DNA of 64,000 bases from Epiperipatus broadwayi (Eukaryota; Onychophora; Udeonychophora; Euonychophora; Peripatidae). Below, piece after piece: positions 1-11,557 of the stretch; position 1 is the first letter of the stretch, and each line of letters begins with the position of its first letter. The position numbers and the translations under genes are program-made. The notes below the pieces were generated by a model. It searched no databases. It saw only the letters and a list, made by a program, of their open reading frames with translations, and had not been told where the DNA came from. Location of the stretch: assembly GCA_028023455.1 (NCBI GenBank), contig JAQFVV010000055.1:4616030-4680029 (forward strand), written 5' to 3'.

Positions 1-365
1 TGTACGTGTACATTTAAACATCTAAATATACATTATCATACTCGCTATACTGTGAATTTCTAAAAAAAAAAAACCCCGCTGCATATCAATTTTAAGAAAC
101 ACTTTGCTCATAATTTTAAGGGTGGCTTTTATTATTTATAAATAAAGCTTCTATTGTGTCAAATTGATTTTAGGTGGGGCTGAACAATGATTTATATAAA
201 TAGGTGTTGGTCAATAAATTTTTAAATATAGTAGCTTAAGCAATTTTTAATGCTTTATTATTTAAACATATCTGTACTTTAAAATGGGATTATGCTTTTC
301 AAAATTGTCATTTATTTTTTATTGTAAGTAAGATATCTTGTTAAAATTTTTTTTTATTCTTTCAG

Positions 366-595
366 ATATTCTTTCCCATGGTGATTTAGATGAAAGAGCT
401 CTTGATGCATTAAAGGAATTTTCAGCAGATGGAGCGTTAGCAGTATTAAAACAGTTTGCAGAAAGCAATTTGGAGCACGTAACAAACAAAAGTGCGTATC
501 TTTGCGGGGTTATGAAAACATACAGACAGAGGAATAAAATGCAGACAAATACAAGTACAGCAACTCCAAAAGGTCCAGATGAAGAAAAAATTAAG
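366..595 (+). CDS. Syp: hnRNP Q/R (SYNCRIP/Syp) exon, N-terminal acidic domain
   Basis: Internal coding exon of an hnRNP Q/R RNA-binding protein, which acts in pre-mRNA splicing and in mRNA transport, stability and translation. The acceptor is the ttctttcag ending at 365. The exon starts in phase 1 with AT, so the first full codon follows one base from an upstream exon outside the window. It encodes 76 complete codons. SHGDLDERALDALKEF and KSAYLCGVMKTYRQR are hallmark stretches of the family's N-terminal acidic unit (NURR). It ends KGPDEEKIK at an AAG|gtattt donor in phase 0. A longer open frame from 338 merely reads through the polypyrimidine tract, so that ATG is not a start. The gene's true start codon is upstream of this window. 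The family assignment is recognised from the protein wording and is very likely correct. Confidence 0.93.
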
Positions 596-872
596 GTATT
601 TGTATTACTATTTCTATATAAATTTAATTATTTTTTTGTTGTCCAATAAATTCAAAGATTTCAGTTTTTTTTTTTAAAAAAAAAAGTGAATAAAAGTAAT
701 AAAAAAAAATATTGAAGTACACATTGAGACTTTCAATATATCATTATTGATTTTGTTTTATGATAAGTGTATTTGTCATTCATCTTTAGACAAAATTTGT
801 CATAATTGAAGAACAGATATACACTCGTTTATACAATGAAAAATGTTTTTTTTAAATAGACATATAAACTGG
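596..872 (+). other. Start of intron 1 (596-11449)
   Basis: The intron begins with gtattt after exon 366-595. This part is AT-rich with A and T homopolymers. I see no gene or element in it. Confidence 0.7.
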
Positions 873-880
873 TTAAATAA

Positions 881-1190
881 ATATAGAAAAATCTTTTTTT
901 TTTTTTTTTTTGTAATTTAGGAATATTTTATATATTTAATTTTTTTTATTACATTTTATATTATTATTAGTAAATATTGATTATTTAAAGTAGTTTTTAA
1001 ACAAAATTTGCTGCAGGTTTTGGTTTTAGTTCCATTTCTTAAAACTTTACTGAGTCTGTTGTTTTTTTATTTTTATATTATTCTATATTTGTTTAAAAAA
1101 AGAGAGAGATAAAATACATATATTTTTTCAAATTGAAACATCGCTCTATTTTTGAAAAATCTTTTTAATTTTTGGGAGTCCCAAGTTTTC
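881..1190 (+). repeat. Direct repeat copy 1 (partner 7756-8032)
   Basis: This intronic stretch matches 7756-8032 in the same orientation. Both copies share, in order, a poly-T run, attgttagtaaatattga-like wording, taaagtagtttttaaacaaa, a ctttactga segment and gaaaaatctttttaatt near the end. The two copies bracket about 6.6 kb that includes the RTE LINE. They could be a segmental duplication of host intron or two copies of an unnamed AT-rich repeat. Divergence and homopolymer differences show they are not recent. Confidence 0.65.
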
Positions 1191-1610
1191 ATTCAATGGT
1201 TTATCTTTTAATAGTTAAATAATTATTTCCCTTACAATAATTAGGTACTGTGGATCAATTGTTTGGGGAAAAAATCTTAAATTTGCTTTGAAATCAGCTA
1301 TTTGAAAAAAAATTGAAGGTCTATCCAGATTTGAGATCCAAGTTATGAGAACACAAAGCAATTGCACAAATATCTGTCTTTTTTTTTTTTTTTAACAATC
1401 ATGACAATATAATATATTATGAAAACTCCAAATTTAAAAGAAATGTCTATTAATGTTTTTTCCAAAATTAATTTGAATTTGAGAAATTTATTTAATATTA
1501 ATATGCCTGCATATCTTGAAGATATGACTACATTAATGTACATTAAATGTCAATTTTATTTCATCCAATCTGTTCTGGCTTTATTAAATAAAAAGCATAT
1601 TATTGAAAAA
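1191..1610. other. AT-rich intron, no gene seen
   Basis: Low-complexity intron sequence. The overlapping short open frames on both strands have no family signature and are treated as chance. Confidence 0.6.
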
Positions 1611-2280
1611 CTCTAATTTGAGGTCTTCTCACTGCCAAGAGATTCTTGGCTAAGGAAAGCAAAAGAAAAAATTGTAGAAGAAATTATGGTAGTCATCGAA
1701 GAGCCACCATATCCCACTGGATGGCGCCGTTTTCGCGCTAAAACACATAAAAATGCCGTTTCCGTGGCCGACATGTTCGAACCCACGTTTTCTATAATAC
1801 AACTTTTTTGTTGTGATACAGATTGCAGGCCGCTATGTCGCGTTGCAGTACAGCATGTATGTCGCATCGCTGCAAATACATTTTCCGAATTCGCACAGTT
1901 TATAAAATGGTTACGGCTTGGTGAGAGGATGTGTTCTTTTGAATTGGATAGAAATGTTGTTTTCATTGGATTTGTTTTTATTTTAAAGTATTGAAATGTT
2001 CAGATTTTGTAAAGTAATAATTAGCAGACTTTTTACACCGTAGTGTATTGAAGTTTTAAGTGGTAAATGTTGACGAGATATATGTATAAAGTGAGTTGGA
2101 ATTAGGTAACGCGTCAAGTAACGTACTGTTTGTAACATTCCACGAGACAAAGAAGATTGTACCGTGTGTATATTTTTGAAATAAAAAAGAGCGTTAATAC
2201 AAAAATATCCAGTAAGAAAAGTACAATTGTACACTGTTTTTTTAAATGTCATAAAAAGCATATATTATAAACACGTTTAA
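1611..2280. other. GC-richer block of unknown origin
   Basis: This block stands out from its surroundings by many CpG dinucleotides (for example ggcgccgttttcgcgc near 1720, and repeated tcgc around 1840-1870). It carries overlapping open frames of 102 codons (+, 1686-1994) and 117 codons (-, 1613-1966) with no motif I recognise. The base composition suggests an inserted mobile element or a retrocopied transcript rather than original intron. I cannot name it and do not claim a protein. Confidence 0.4.
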
Positions 2281-4561
2281 TAAATAAAGAAGACCTTTTA
2301 TATATATATATTTGTTGTTGTTTAAAAAAGTTTTAGTTTCTTTCTTTTCTCCAACTACTGTTATACTTTGTTGAATATAGTTTACGTTTATTGTTATCAT
2401 TTATTTTATAGATGTTAGTAAAAAAAAATATTTACAAAAATACGATTTTGATATTTTTTTATTTTAGCATTACAAACAACAGAACACTAACCGTAACAAC
2501 TTTTACTTTTAGTTGTCATTCTATTTGAAATAAAAAATAGCGGTAATATCTATTTGTCTGTAAAAAAAAAAAAGTAAAACAAAGACTAAAAAAGTAAAAA
2601 ATAGCGATAACACAATAATATTTGTTTCTCTGTAAAAATAAAATGTAAAAGGAAGACTAAGAATTTTTATTTTTTATTTCGATTATGAGTTTTTAAACAA
2701 CAACAAAAAAAAGCCGTAACCCCAGTAAAAAAATCTCCGATAGAAAATTGATTTTTCTAATAAAAAGCAAACTAAAAAAGACGAATCAAATTGTAATTTG
2801 TTTATTTTACATTTATTATTATCATTTAATTATACGTTAATAAAAAATAATATTTAAAATTAAATAATATTTAAAAAAGATGATTTCCTTTTGTTTTTAT
2901 TTTCGCATTACAAAAAACACATCGAAATGATTATAATTAACGGCCCGGGAATGATCATATTTTATAGTTTAAACGTGAAAAGTGCGCCATCGAGTGGGAT
3001 ATAGTGGCTATTCGACGACAACCGAAATTATTAACTAAATAAATCAGAGTTTTTTTTTTATGTTTCATAGAAGATTCTGTGGATTAACATCTATCATCCA
3101 CTTTTAGAGGGAATTAATTACAAGAGAGGCCAAATGTTATGGGAAGTTGTTTGATGTCAAAAGCTTCATGCAGTGCATGTTTTTTAATGTTATAATGACT
3201 AGATTTGGGGATTCCGAGTCAAATTTAATAAAAAAATTTAAAGACATTCTACTTAAATTGATTATATCTGATCTCTATAATTATTTTTTGAATGTGTTTA
3301 TAGTAAAGACAAATGATAAAAAGTATAGATGTTCACACGAAAAAATCCACTTTTGTTCAACCAATGAAAATTTCAGGCTCTGGATTCTGGTGATAGTTGT
3401 TCTCCAATAAGAGGATTTTTTGTGGATTATTACTGAAAGGGAAAAGTGAATTCCCCAAGATAAAACAGGCAATTAGAAGAGACTTACTGGTTGCATATTG
3501 GTCGAATGGATGTTGATGTTATTGATGAATTGTGATATAGACTTGTTTAAAGTAATGGCTATTATACCCCCAATAGAAATTAGATTTTGAAAAAAATGGT
3601 TATTGGGTCTTTGTTTTATGAGAGCAGTAGCAGTTAATTTTAACAAATAGTGTTCATGATGATAAAAATATAGTTTATATGAATTTCAGAAATCTTTTCG
3701 ATAGATTTACAAAAGTTGGTCAGGGGAGTACATGGACCCTGATTATTTGAAAAGTAGAAATGTTTACTTTATGAAGGAAGATGTAAACCTTTTCATAACA
3801 ATCTATGCAACCTTATGATTTATTCTATCATATAAGTTTTATATTTTAAATATCAAAAAACACAATTTCTATTGCAATTGAGTAAACTTATTCAAAATTC
3901 ATTTGATTAATTTAGTATATCTTTTTGTTTTTTTATCCTCTCCCTCTTTTCTCTCCCTTTTCTCTGTATGTATATTTATGTGTGCAATTCATTTTTTAAA
4001 GTCTGTTTAATATTGCACCAATCATTTTTCTAATATTTTTTTTTCTTTAATGGGATTGCTAATCTTTTTTTTTTGTTTACACTGATTTTTATTTTACTTT
4101 TCCACTAATTATAATCAAATTAATTTATCTCTAAAGGTTAATATTATTGATTATAATGGGAGCAGTGTATTATATTCAAAGATATGCCCACATGTAAGGG
4201 TGAAAATTCGCGTGGAAGTGACAGTAGTTGCAGAAATTTTATTTTTCATCCAAAACATATTTATTTTAAATACCATTAATCTGAGAAGACTAACCAAAGT
4301 TTATATAGCATTTGCATTAATAAATAAATATATAAATTTTTATTGTCATTCTTTGATAGATTAAAATTTAATGACTCACCTGTGGCATTTGGTAATTATT
4401 ATTTTTTTGTTTAATTTTGGAATTAAATCTCTAACTTATTATAGTTAAACAAATGGTAATGCTTGATTCATATTTTTTCTACTATTATAGTACATTCATT
4501 TTTACAATGAAAAATGATTTACTTTTATTAAAATATATATATATCATTGGTTATATTAATA
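2281..4561. other. Intron 1 segment, AT-rich, with a short degenerate tandem repeat
   Basis: A unit of roughly 65 bp beginning aaaaaatagcg is present twice near 2530-2662, each copy followed by a tctgtaaaa and an a-gactaa-like segment. Around 2980 the words gcgccatcgagtggga stand out from the AT-rich background. The stretch 3080-3800 is less low-complexity than its neighbours and may be an old transposon, but no reading frame is maintained. No gene is recognised. Confidence 0.45.
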
Positions 4562-4977
4562 TAGGGCTACAGAAAGGTGTTTGCTATTAACTGAAAGGAG
4601 ACCTTTTGATTCTATCTTGGAGGCCTAAAGGAGCCGAGCAGGGCAAATTCCTAATGTTCACTCCATAAGTGATTATTCATATAGTATACGAACATGGATG
4701 GGCTGCTCACCAACACGCATTAGTCAGCGTGGTGAGTTTAGTGGCTTTTTACCTCTTTAAGATCAAGAAACACCAGTCTTTCTTCTCAGCTGCCTGATAA
4801 GGCGAATGAATGTAGGTGTAAATGATAAATATTTTTCCAATAAATATATACAATTATGACAGACAAAAATAAATCATGGCCCTTATTTCCAGGAGGTTGT
4901 AAAGTCACCAACCAAGGCAGCGGTTGGTGGCCGAAAAGGGTGCTAATAATCCCCTGATTGTGAACCCAGGCTGCCAT

Positions 4978-5865
4978 TTGATGATGACTTTTTATTTAGA
5001 TACTTACAACTGCAGATCACTTTCATGTGAAGGAAGATTGCAAGAATTAGTACTGTCTTATATTAAATGGGACATTATTAGATTTTGTGAAGTTAGAAGA
5101 ATAGGTGAAGAGACGATTTAAAAAGTGGACATGTACTCTGCTTTATAGGCACAAATATTGGAAATACAAGTGGAGTAGGATTCATTATAAATAAAAAGTG
5201 AAATAACATTGTGGAGATTGATGGTGTATCAGACAGAGTGGCAAGATTAGTTATACAACTTAATAGCAGATACCAAATGCAGATAATTCAGATTTATGCC
5301 CCAGCAAGTTCTCATAGTGATGAAGTAACAGAAGATTTTTATATGGATGTATGAAAGGCTTTTGATCTGAGTAAACAACATTTTAAAATTGTTATGGGAG
5401 ACTTTAATGCTAGAATTGGTAAACAAATGAAAGATGAAAAGTGCTGTAGATAATTTTGGTTATGGTAATAGAAATGAGAGAGAACATAGACTTGTTTAGT
5501 TTGCAGAAAAAGAAAAACTTTCTATTATGAATACTTTTTATGAGAAAAGTGTTAAATGGAAATGGACATGGAAGCATCCAAATGAAGGTACAGCTGAATT
5601 AGATTATATTTTGACTAACAGAAAATACATATTTCAAGATTGTAATGTTCTTAATAAATTTAACACAGGAAGCGATCATCGAGTAGTAAGGTATAAGATA
5701 CGTGTTAATACAAAACTAGAGAGACAAAAATTATTAAGAAAAACAATATTTACAGTTGATATTCCTAATCTTCAGAAACATTCTAATGAATTTAAATTAG
5801 AAATTACAAATCAGTTTCAAGTATTAGTATATTTTGAACATGATTCAGATTTGAATGAAATTTAA
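4978..5865 (+). pseudogene. RTE LINE endonuclease region, broken
   Basis: Remnant of the APE-type endonuclease that nicks target DNA for target-primed reverse transcription. Visible parts are DTYNCRSLSCEGRLQEL at the N-terminus, then GVGFIINKK, VSDRVARLVIQL and QIYAPASSHSDE in other frames. The catalytic VMGDFNARIG follows at about 5391-5420, and KWKWTWKHPN then GSDHRVVR at about 5662-5690, where SDH is the conserved active-site histidine motif. Stops (for example after GEETI at 5119) and frameshifts divide it into at least four pieces. Proteins of this type are often mis-annotated as craniofacial development protein 2-like. Confidence 0.82.
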
Positions 5866-6216
5866 TATGAAAATAACTGATACACTTTTAAAAACTGCAA
5901 CAAAGACAGCTGGTGGAAAAGGCAGCAATTGACCAATAAAATTTCTACTGAGAGTAGAGAATTTATGAAGAAAAGAAGGAATATGAAGTTATATAAGAAT
6001 GTTGCATTAAAAAGGATTGAATATCTCGAATTTTGTATAATGGTGTGAAAAAGAGTTGAAAATGATATAAGAAAGTATAACTATAAACTAGCAAGGAAAA
6101 CTGTAGAAGAGAGTAAAAGTCTCAAGTGTGTAAAACAACGTTGTGGTATTGGTAGGAAATTTATATCTGCAATAAGAAAAAAAGCTGGAATTATTACTAA
6201 AAAGAGAGATGACATC

Positions 6217-7740
6217 ATGAAATGGGTAGGGGTCTTCTATCAAGAATTATATAGTAATAAAGAACAAGTATCTCCTATATCTATTATATCTTCCGAATTG
6301 CCCAGTATTTTAAATGAAGAAGTGAGCCATGCAATTAAATTTATTAAGAAAGGAAAGACTTCTGGTAATGATGGAATTATAATTGGTATACTAAAAAAAG
6401 CAGGTGAAGAAATATAAACTTTTTTTATCAAAGTTATATACCAAATGTGTAAATAATAAAGATGTACCAGATGATTGGAAGAATGCAGTATTAATATTTA
6501 AAAAGATGATAAAGAAGATATTAGAAATTACAGACCTATCAAATTTTTCCCAAGATAATTACAACTCTTCTACAGAGAATATTAGATTTCCACCAACCAA
6601 GAGAACAAGCTGGTTTTAAAAGTGGTTTTAGTACAGTAGATCATATCCAGATATTGAGAGAAGTTATAGAAAGGACAAATGAATATGAGTTGCCATTATG
6701 CTTTGGATTTGTAGATTATGAAAAGGCATTTGATTCTATAAACATTTTACTGATTAAAGCATTGGATCATCAAGGTATAGATCCAGGGGTAATATTGTCT
6801 TATTTTAAAAAATATTTATAAAAATGCAACAGCAACAATTAGATTACATAATGATACTAGGAAAGTCAACATTGAGAAGGGTGTAGGACAGGGTGACTCC
6901 ATATCTCCAAAACCTTTTACAGCTGTGCTGCAAGAAGTATTTTGTGAATTAAAATGGGACGCTAAAGGAGTGAAAGTAAATGGAGATTATTTAAGTTATT
7001 TAGATTTTGCAGATGATATAGTTGTTTTTGCAAATAATGCTTTAGAGCTGCAGGAAATGTTGCAGGAGTTATCAGGTGAAAGTAGGACTAAAGATAAATG
7101 TTTAATGATTTTCTCAAAATATGAAAATAAAGATTGATTATGATGAGTTAGAAGAAGTTAGCAGCTACAAATTCCTTGGTCAGATTATTAATACAGATGG
7201 AAACATAATGGATGAAATTAATCATAGAATTAAACTTGGTTAGAGCGCTTTTGGTAGAAATAACTTGATACTAAAGGAAATATGACTATGTGTTTAAAAA
7301 GGAAGGTTTTTAATAAATGGGTTTTCCAATTTTTACTTATGGATCTGAGACTTGGACACTTGATAGAAGAGCAATACAGAGACTTCAGACCACTCAAAAA
7401 AGTATGGAGAGATGCATATTGGGAGTAACAAGAAGAAATCGAAAACACAATATATGGGTTAGAGAACAAACCGGTGTTACTGACGTCATTGAAAAAATTA
7501 AAAAGGACTGAAGAGGAGTTGGGCTCGACATATTGCTAGAAGAGATGATAATAGATGGACAATTGAAATCTTAAACTAGATTCCAAGAGATACTAAAAGA
7601 CCCAAAATGAGACCACATGTGAGATGGATGGATGAAGTAAGAAAGTGTGCAGGAGTGATATGGACAAGAGAAGTTAAAGATTGGAGAAGATGGATTGAAC
7701 TTGGGGAGCCCTTCATCCTGCAGTGGATTGATAATGGTTG
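6217..7740 (+). pseudogene. RTE LINE reverse transcriptase region, broken
   Basis: Remnant of the reverse transcriptase. FVDYEKAFDSI at about 6707-6740 contains the first catalytic aspartate motif. GVGQGDSIS follows near 6880, then the catalytic box FADDIVVF at about 7006-7030. After a gap the C-terminal RTE tail reads YGSETWTLDRRAIQRLQ and then WVREQTGVTDVIEKIK. It continues in another frame through RPKMRPHVRWMDEVRK and WRRWIELGE near the end. Several in-frame stops and shifts separate these pieces, so no active enzyme can be made. Confidence 0.85.
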
Positions 7741-7755
7741 ATGGTGATAATATTA

Positions 7756-8032
7756 ATATGAAAAAATCTTTTTTTTTGTAATTTATGAATATTGTGTATA
7801 TTTATAATTTTTTTTATTACCTTTTATATTATTGTTAGTAAATATTGATTGTTTAAAGTAGTTTTTAAACAAAATTTCTATAACTTCTGGGTTTTTACAA
7901 CTTTACTGATGCTTTTTTTTTTTTTATTCTACATTTGTTAAAAAAAAAAAAAAGGGAAAAAAATAGTTTTTTTAAAAAATTATGTTCACTCTATTCTAGA
8001 AAAATCTTTTTAATTATCAGCAATCCAAAGTT
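7756..8032 (+). repeat. Direct repeat copy 2 (partner 881-1190)
   Basis: Starts directly after the LINE tail and matches 881-1190 in the same order and orientation, with differences mainly in homopolymer lengths. Confidence 0.65.
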
Positions 8033-9825
8033 GAGTATAACTAAAAATCGAATACAATCTATGTCCAAAATAAACGTAGGAAGTTACCTAAACATAAATA
8101 AATAAGTTCAGGGACAGAGCCTTAGTGTAATAATATCTCAAATTAATTTACATTAGCCAATTTGAAAACTATTATTTTTCAAATCACTTAAACAAAATTT
8201 TTAGGTTAACTTTGATTATAGCTGATTTTATAATTCTCATGGTTTAAATACATTCGATTAGAAACAAATTGCTAAATATCAAAATTATTTTGAGAAATTT
8301 GTTTATAGTCCAAATAAATATCACTTTTTAACTTAAATTATATTTAAGATTGTTATTTATTAATTTTTTATTTATTTTATTGTTTGATTAGATTCTCTAG
8401 TAACATATGTTGAGTTTATATTGCATTACATGTAACTTTTTATTTTATCATCATATTTTCATATAGTTTGATAATTTGAAAGTTGGTACACGGTTCTCTA
8501 AAACTTGAAAACATGGAAGTTATTAAATACAATTTGATGTTATAAGTAGAATATTTTGAAAATTATCTTTTTTTTTTTCCTAAAGAAAAGTAATGAAAAA
8601 AGACTACAGATATTTTCTTTATTGTAATGTTAAATAATAAAAGTTACATTATATGTCATTTGTAATTTTTTTTTTTTTTTTTGTGATAATGTATATGATC
8701 TATTTCATGTTAGTAACACCACATTACATATATTTTTTAAAAGTAAAATTTAGTTTTCTTAATATTATTTTTATTTCAGATATGTATTTTGGACAAAAAT
8801 ATTTCAAAATTACATGTATAGATTATTGAAATTAAAAATTATTTGGTATAACAATGCATTTATTACTATAAAATTGACTTATACAATCTTAATCTTTTTC
8901 AATGCAAATAGATTTCCTGTCGTTGACATTAGACAATTGCCAAGATAAAAGTAATTGTTTCAATTGTAGAATAATATAACTTTTTTTGTTCTATTATCTA
9001 TTTGATGCATTTTTTTGTTGACAAGAATTAACAATTTGATGATGTCATTTATGAATTTTGAAGGCAAAATTAAGTAAGTTGTTGGAATTTTTAGTAACGG
9101 AGATATAGGCATTTTGAACTTTGTTATTTAGATGATTGGGATTTTTTATTATTTTTTTTGTTGAGAAAATCTGTGAGAATTGATATTTTCAGATAGTTAT
9201 CATTATAAACTTCACAAAGTCATTCATAGCAAACTGTATAAGCTCTTGTGGAGAAGAAAAACTGTCACAATTTCACTTAGAAAAGTACAATTCTATAATA
9301 CAATGGATTAGGATTACATCAAATTTATATATATATAGGAGGCAAAAAACTTTTAATCTTATATTAGCCCTAGCAAGATTATTTCCACATCTCAAGACAA
9401 CACTCAATATAACATCAATATTTAAACTCCTCCATATAAAAAATACATTCAAACAATTCTAGCACCAATTATCTTGATTAGCAAATATTAAGATGATTTT
9501 TTCCACAAAAGAAAAAAAACTTGTGTTCTATTATATCCAAATGTAAAATATGCAGATTCTCCAATGCTTGATATTAATAATAAACAACTGATAAGAAGAT
9601 TAAAATTTAGGTTTCTTGAGCCATAATATTTTGATTTTATGCTTAAAATAAATATGTGGTCATAATTCATTTTGCGCTTTCTTAGATATAAGAGAAATGT
9701 TAACAACATAGAAACTATATATCAGTTATATCACAGGCAAGAAAAAATCAAAAGTATCTTCTGTCTGAGTGTAGTAGCCTTTGATATGTTGGTCGTATAT
9801 CATAAAAATACTTCAGAAAAATATA
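8033..9825. other. AT-rich intron, no gene seen
   Basis: Ordinary AT-rich intron with long T runs. The short open frames near 9488-9860 lack any recognisable motif. Confidence 0.6.
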
Positions 9826-9827
9826 TA

Positions 9828-10679
9828 CACCTGGATCTCTTTTTACGCGGTCTTATTTAACACGATTTTGAAATTACGCGATTCGTGTTTCACCGGAAGT
9901 CGATTTCCGATAATGCGCTATTACTTTAAATAATAAATTTCGCGCACTTATGTTGTATTGAAAGTAATAGGACATTATTGGAATTCGACTTTCATGTTAG
10001 TAATTTCAATATTTTCAATGCTTTATAATAGTAAGATTTTATGCAATAATGAAATTAAAATCATGATTTCCACATTTTATGTATACACATATTAAATTTT
10101 ACAAGATTATAATGTAAATTTGTTCAAACATTGTGCGTGTTAATTTTGCATTTTAAATCACATTCTGTTTTTGCTTTTTAAAAAAGAACGTAATCAATTA
10201 TTATTTTCTTATTACGTGCTCTTAAATTCCAACGAGAGCTAAATGGTTGTATGTCTGGATATTGTGAGCTTCATAAACAATTAATAAAATCATCGTCTCA
10301 AAGATTAATTACTAATTACGTTGTCACCAGAAAATCATAATAATTAAAACGTGTGTAAAAAAATGTCAATCACTGTACTGTAAATTATGCATAAAAATAT
10401 ATTATTTTGAATAAAATTAAATATTATAGTTAAAAAAAGTTTGTCTTGTATCAATTTTTTTCAAATTTGAAATTTTTTATTAGTCATATTTTATTTCCTT
10501 ATTTTTTTTTGCGCGAAATTTAAAGTAATTTTACGTTGGTGCTTTGCTTTTACATGGATTTTGAAAAATCACAGACGGCATCCCCCATTTTTCAATGTAA
10601 TTTACGTCTATTTTTGCGCGATTTCGTTTGCGCGTGTTTTCTGAGGAACCTATCTATCGCGTAAAACGAGACCCAGGTG
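9828..10679 (+). mobile_element. MITE, pogo/Tigger-like, copy 1
   Basis: A non-coding element of about 852 bp. It starts CACCTGGATCTC and ends GAGACCCAGGTG, which are inverted repeats extending to a cgcg-containing segment (tttttacgcg at the left, cgcgtaaaacgag at the right). It is flanked on both sides by TA (9826-9827 and 10680-10681), the target duplication typical of Tc1/mariner and pogo-type transposition. The interior is AT-rich and has no transposase. A second copy in opposite orientation lies at 48126-49179. Superfamily placement is inference from the TA duplication and the cgcg-rich termini. Confidence 0.82.
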
Positions 10680-10681
10680 TA

Positions 10682-11449
10682 TTACAATTCATTCTATCTT
10701 ATTAAGTGTTCCCTAAAGCCTGCTTTGCAGAAATAAGAACCATCACATTCATTCTTTATGCTCTGTAGTGTACAAGATATTCTTTTTCTTATAACAGTAA
10801 GATGAGAAGATATCGAACACATTTAAAAACAAGTTAGACCTAATTAAAGAGAAACAAACAATTTCTCTACTAAATATATTTGCAGTTACATGATAATTCA
10901 TATATTAGCACTCTCACCTATAGTGAGATGTGTTATCTTCTTTTTTTAAAAAAATTGTTATATAATCTATAACGTTTTTTTTTCATTCTAAGAAAATTTA
11001 GTAATTTCTCAAATTGAATATATTGATTTCATCTTTATTTTGTAATATTCTAAGAATTATCAATAAAGTTTTTTTTGAAACTTAAAAGAATAATAGAGTA
11101 ATGATTGACTTTTACGATCAATTTACTGATTAAGAATTTTCTTTATAGATATGAATGCTTCTTAAAATATATACTTAAAAGACTAATTCACCAAGATTAA
11201 CCAAGTTTGCCATGTTAATCATTGACATAGCAAATAAATGGATGTTATAAATCATTACATTAGTTTACAATTTAGATCTTCATCATAAATGAAGAAATTA
11301 ATCAGTATGGCATTGTATATTTGTTTATTTGCTTATAATTGTTTTATACTATATGGGTATATATTTCTTTATATTAATAATCTTTTGATATGCAATTTTG
11401 TTGTGTATTTGGCTTAATGAAATCAAAATATATGATTATATATTTTTAG
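10682..11449. other. End of intron 1
   Basis: AT-rich intron ending in the tatatttttag acceptor at 11449. Nothing else is recognised. Confidence 0.7.
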
Positions 11450-11557
11450 GCTATATTAGAAAGGACAGGATATACTTTAGATGTTACTACTGGGCAAAGA
11501 AAATATGGTGGTCCTCCTCCTGATTGGGAAGGAACACAGCCTGGATCAGGTTGTGAA
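11450..11557 (+). CDS. Syp: hnRNP Q/R exon, linker between acidic domain and RRM1
   Basis: A 108-bp exon of 36 codons, phase 0 at both ends, with acceptor tttttag and donor GAA|gtacgt. It reads from [20 protein letters not shown] to [16 protein letters not shown]. The [20 protein letters not shown] segment is nearly invariant in the SYNCRIP/hnRNP R family and joins the acidic domain to RRM1. The DWEG...GCE ending resembles arthropod Syp rather than the longer vertebrate linker. It is too short to stand out as an open frame and was found by following the gene. It lies about 10.9 kb downstream of the previous exon and 15.5 kb upstream of the next. Confidence 0.93.

Larger units (their letters stand above)
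4562..7755 (+). mobile_element. Decayed RTE-clade non-LTR retrotransposon (LINE)
   Basis: The element is about 3.2 kb, the usual size of a complete RTE LINE. It has an untranslated leader (ggctgctcaccaacacgc near 4700), an apurinic endonuclease region (about 4978-5865), a reverse transcriptase region (about 6217-7140) and a C-terminal tail (7317-7740). It ends in a simple gatggtgataa-type tail. Conserved catalytic stretches survive, but the frame is broken by many stops and shifts, so it is dead. It sits in intron 1 in the same orientation as the host gene. The RTE assignment rests on KWKWTWKHPN, on the RT wording and on the length. The exact 5' and 3' borders are judged by eye. Confidence 0.85.

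Noticed and set aside
338-365. Possible start codon for the first exon at 338
   Set aside because: The bases before 366 form a polypyrimidine tract and ag acceptor, and hnRNP Q/R homology begins only at 366.
1613-1994. Overlapping 117- and 102-codon open frames on opposite strands
   Set aside because: Neither has a recognisable motif. Opposite-strand open frames of this size are expected in a GC-richer patch.
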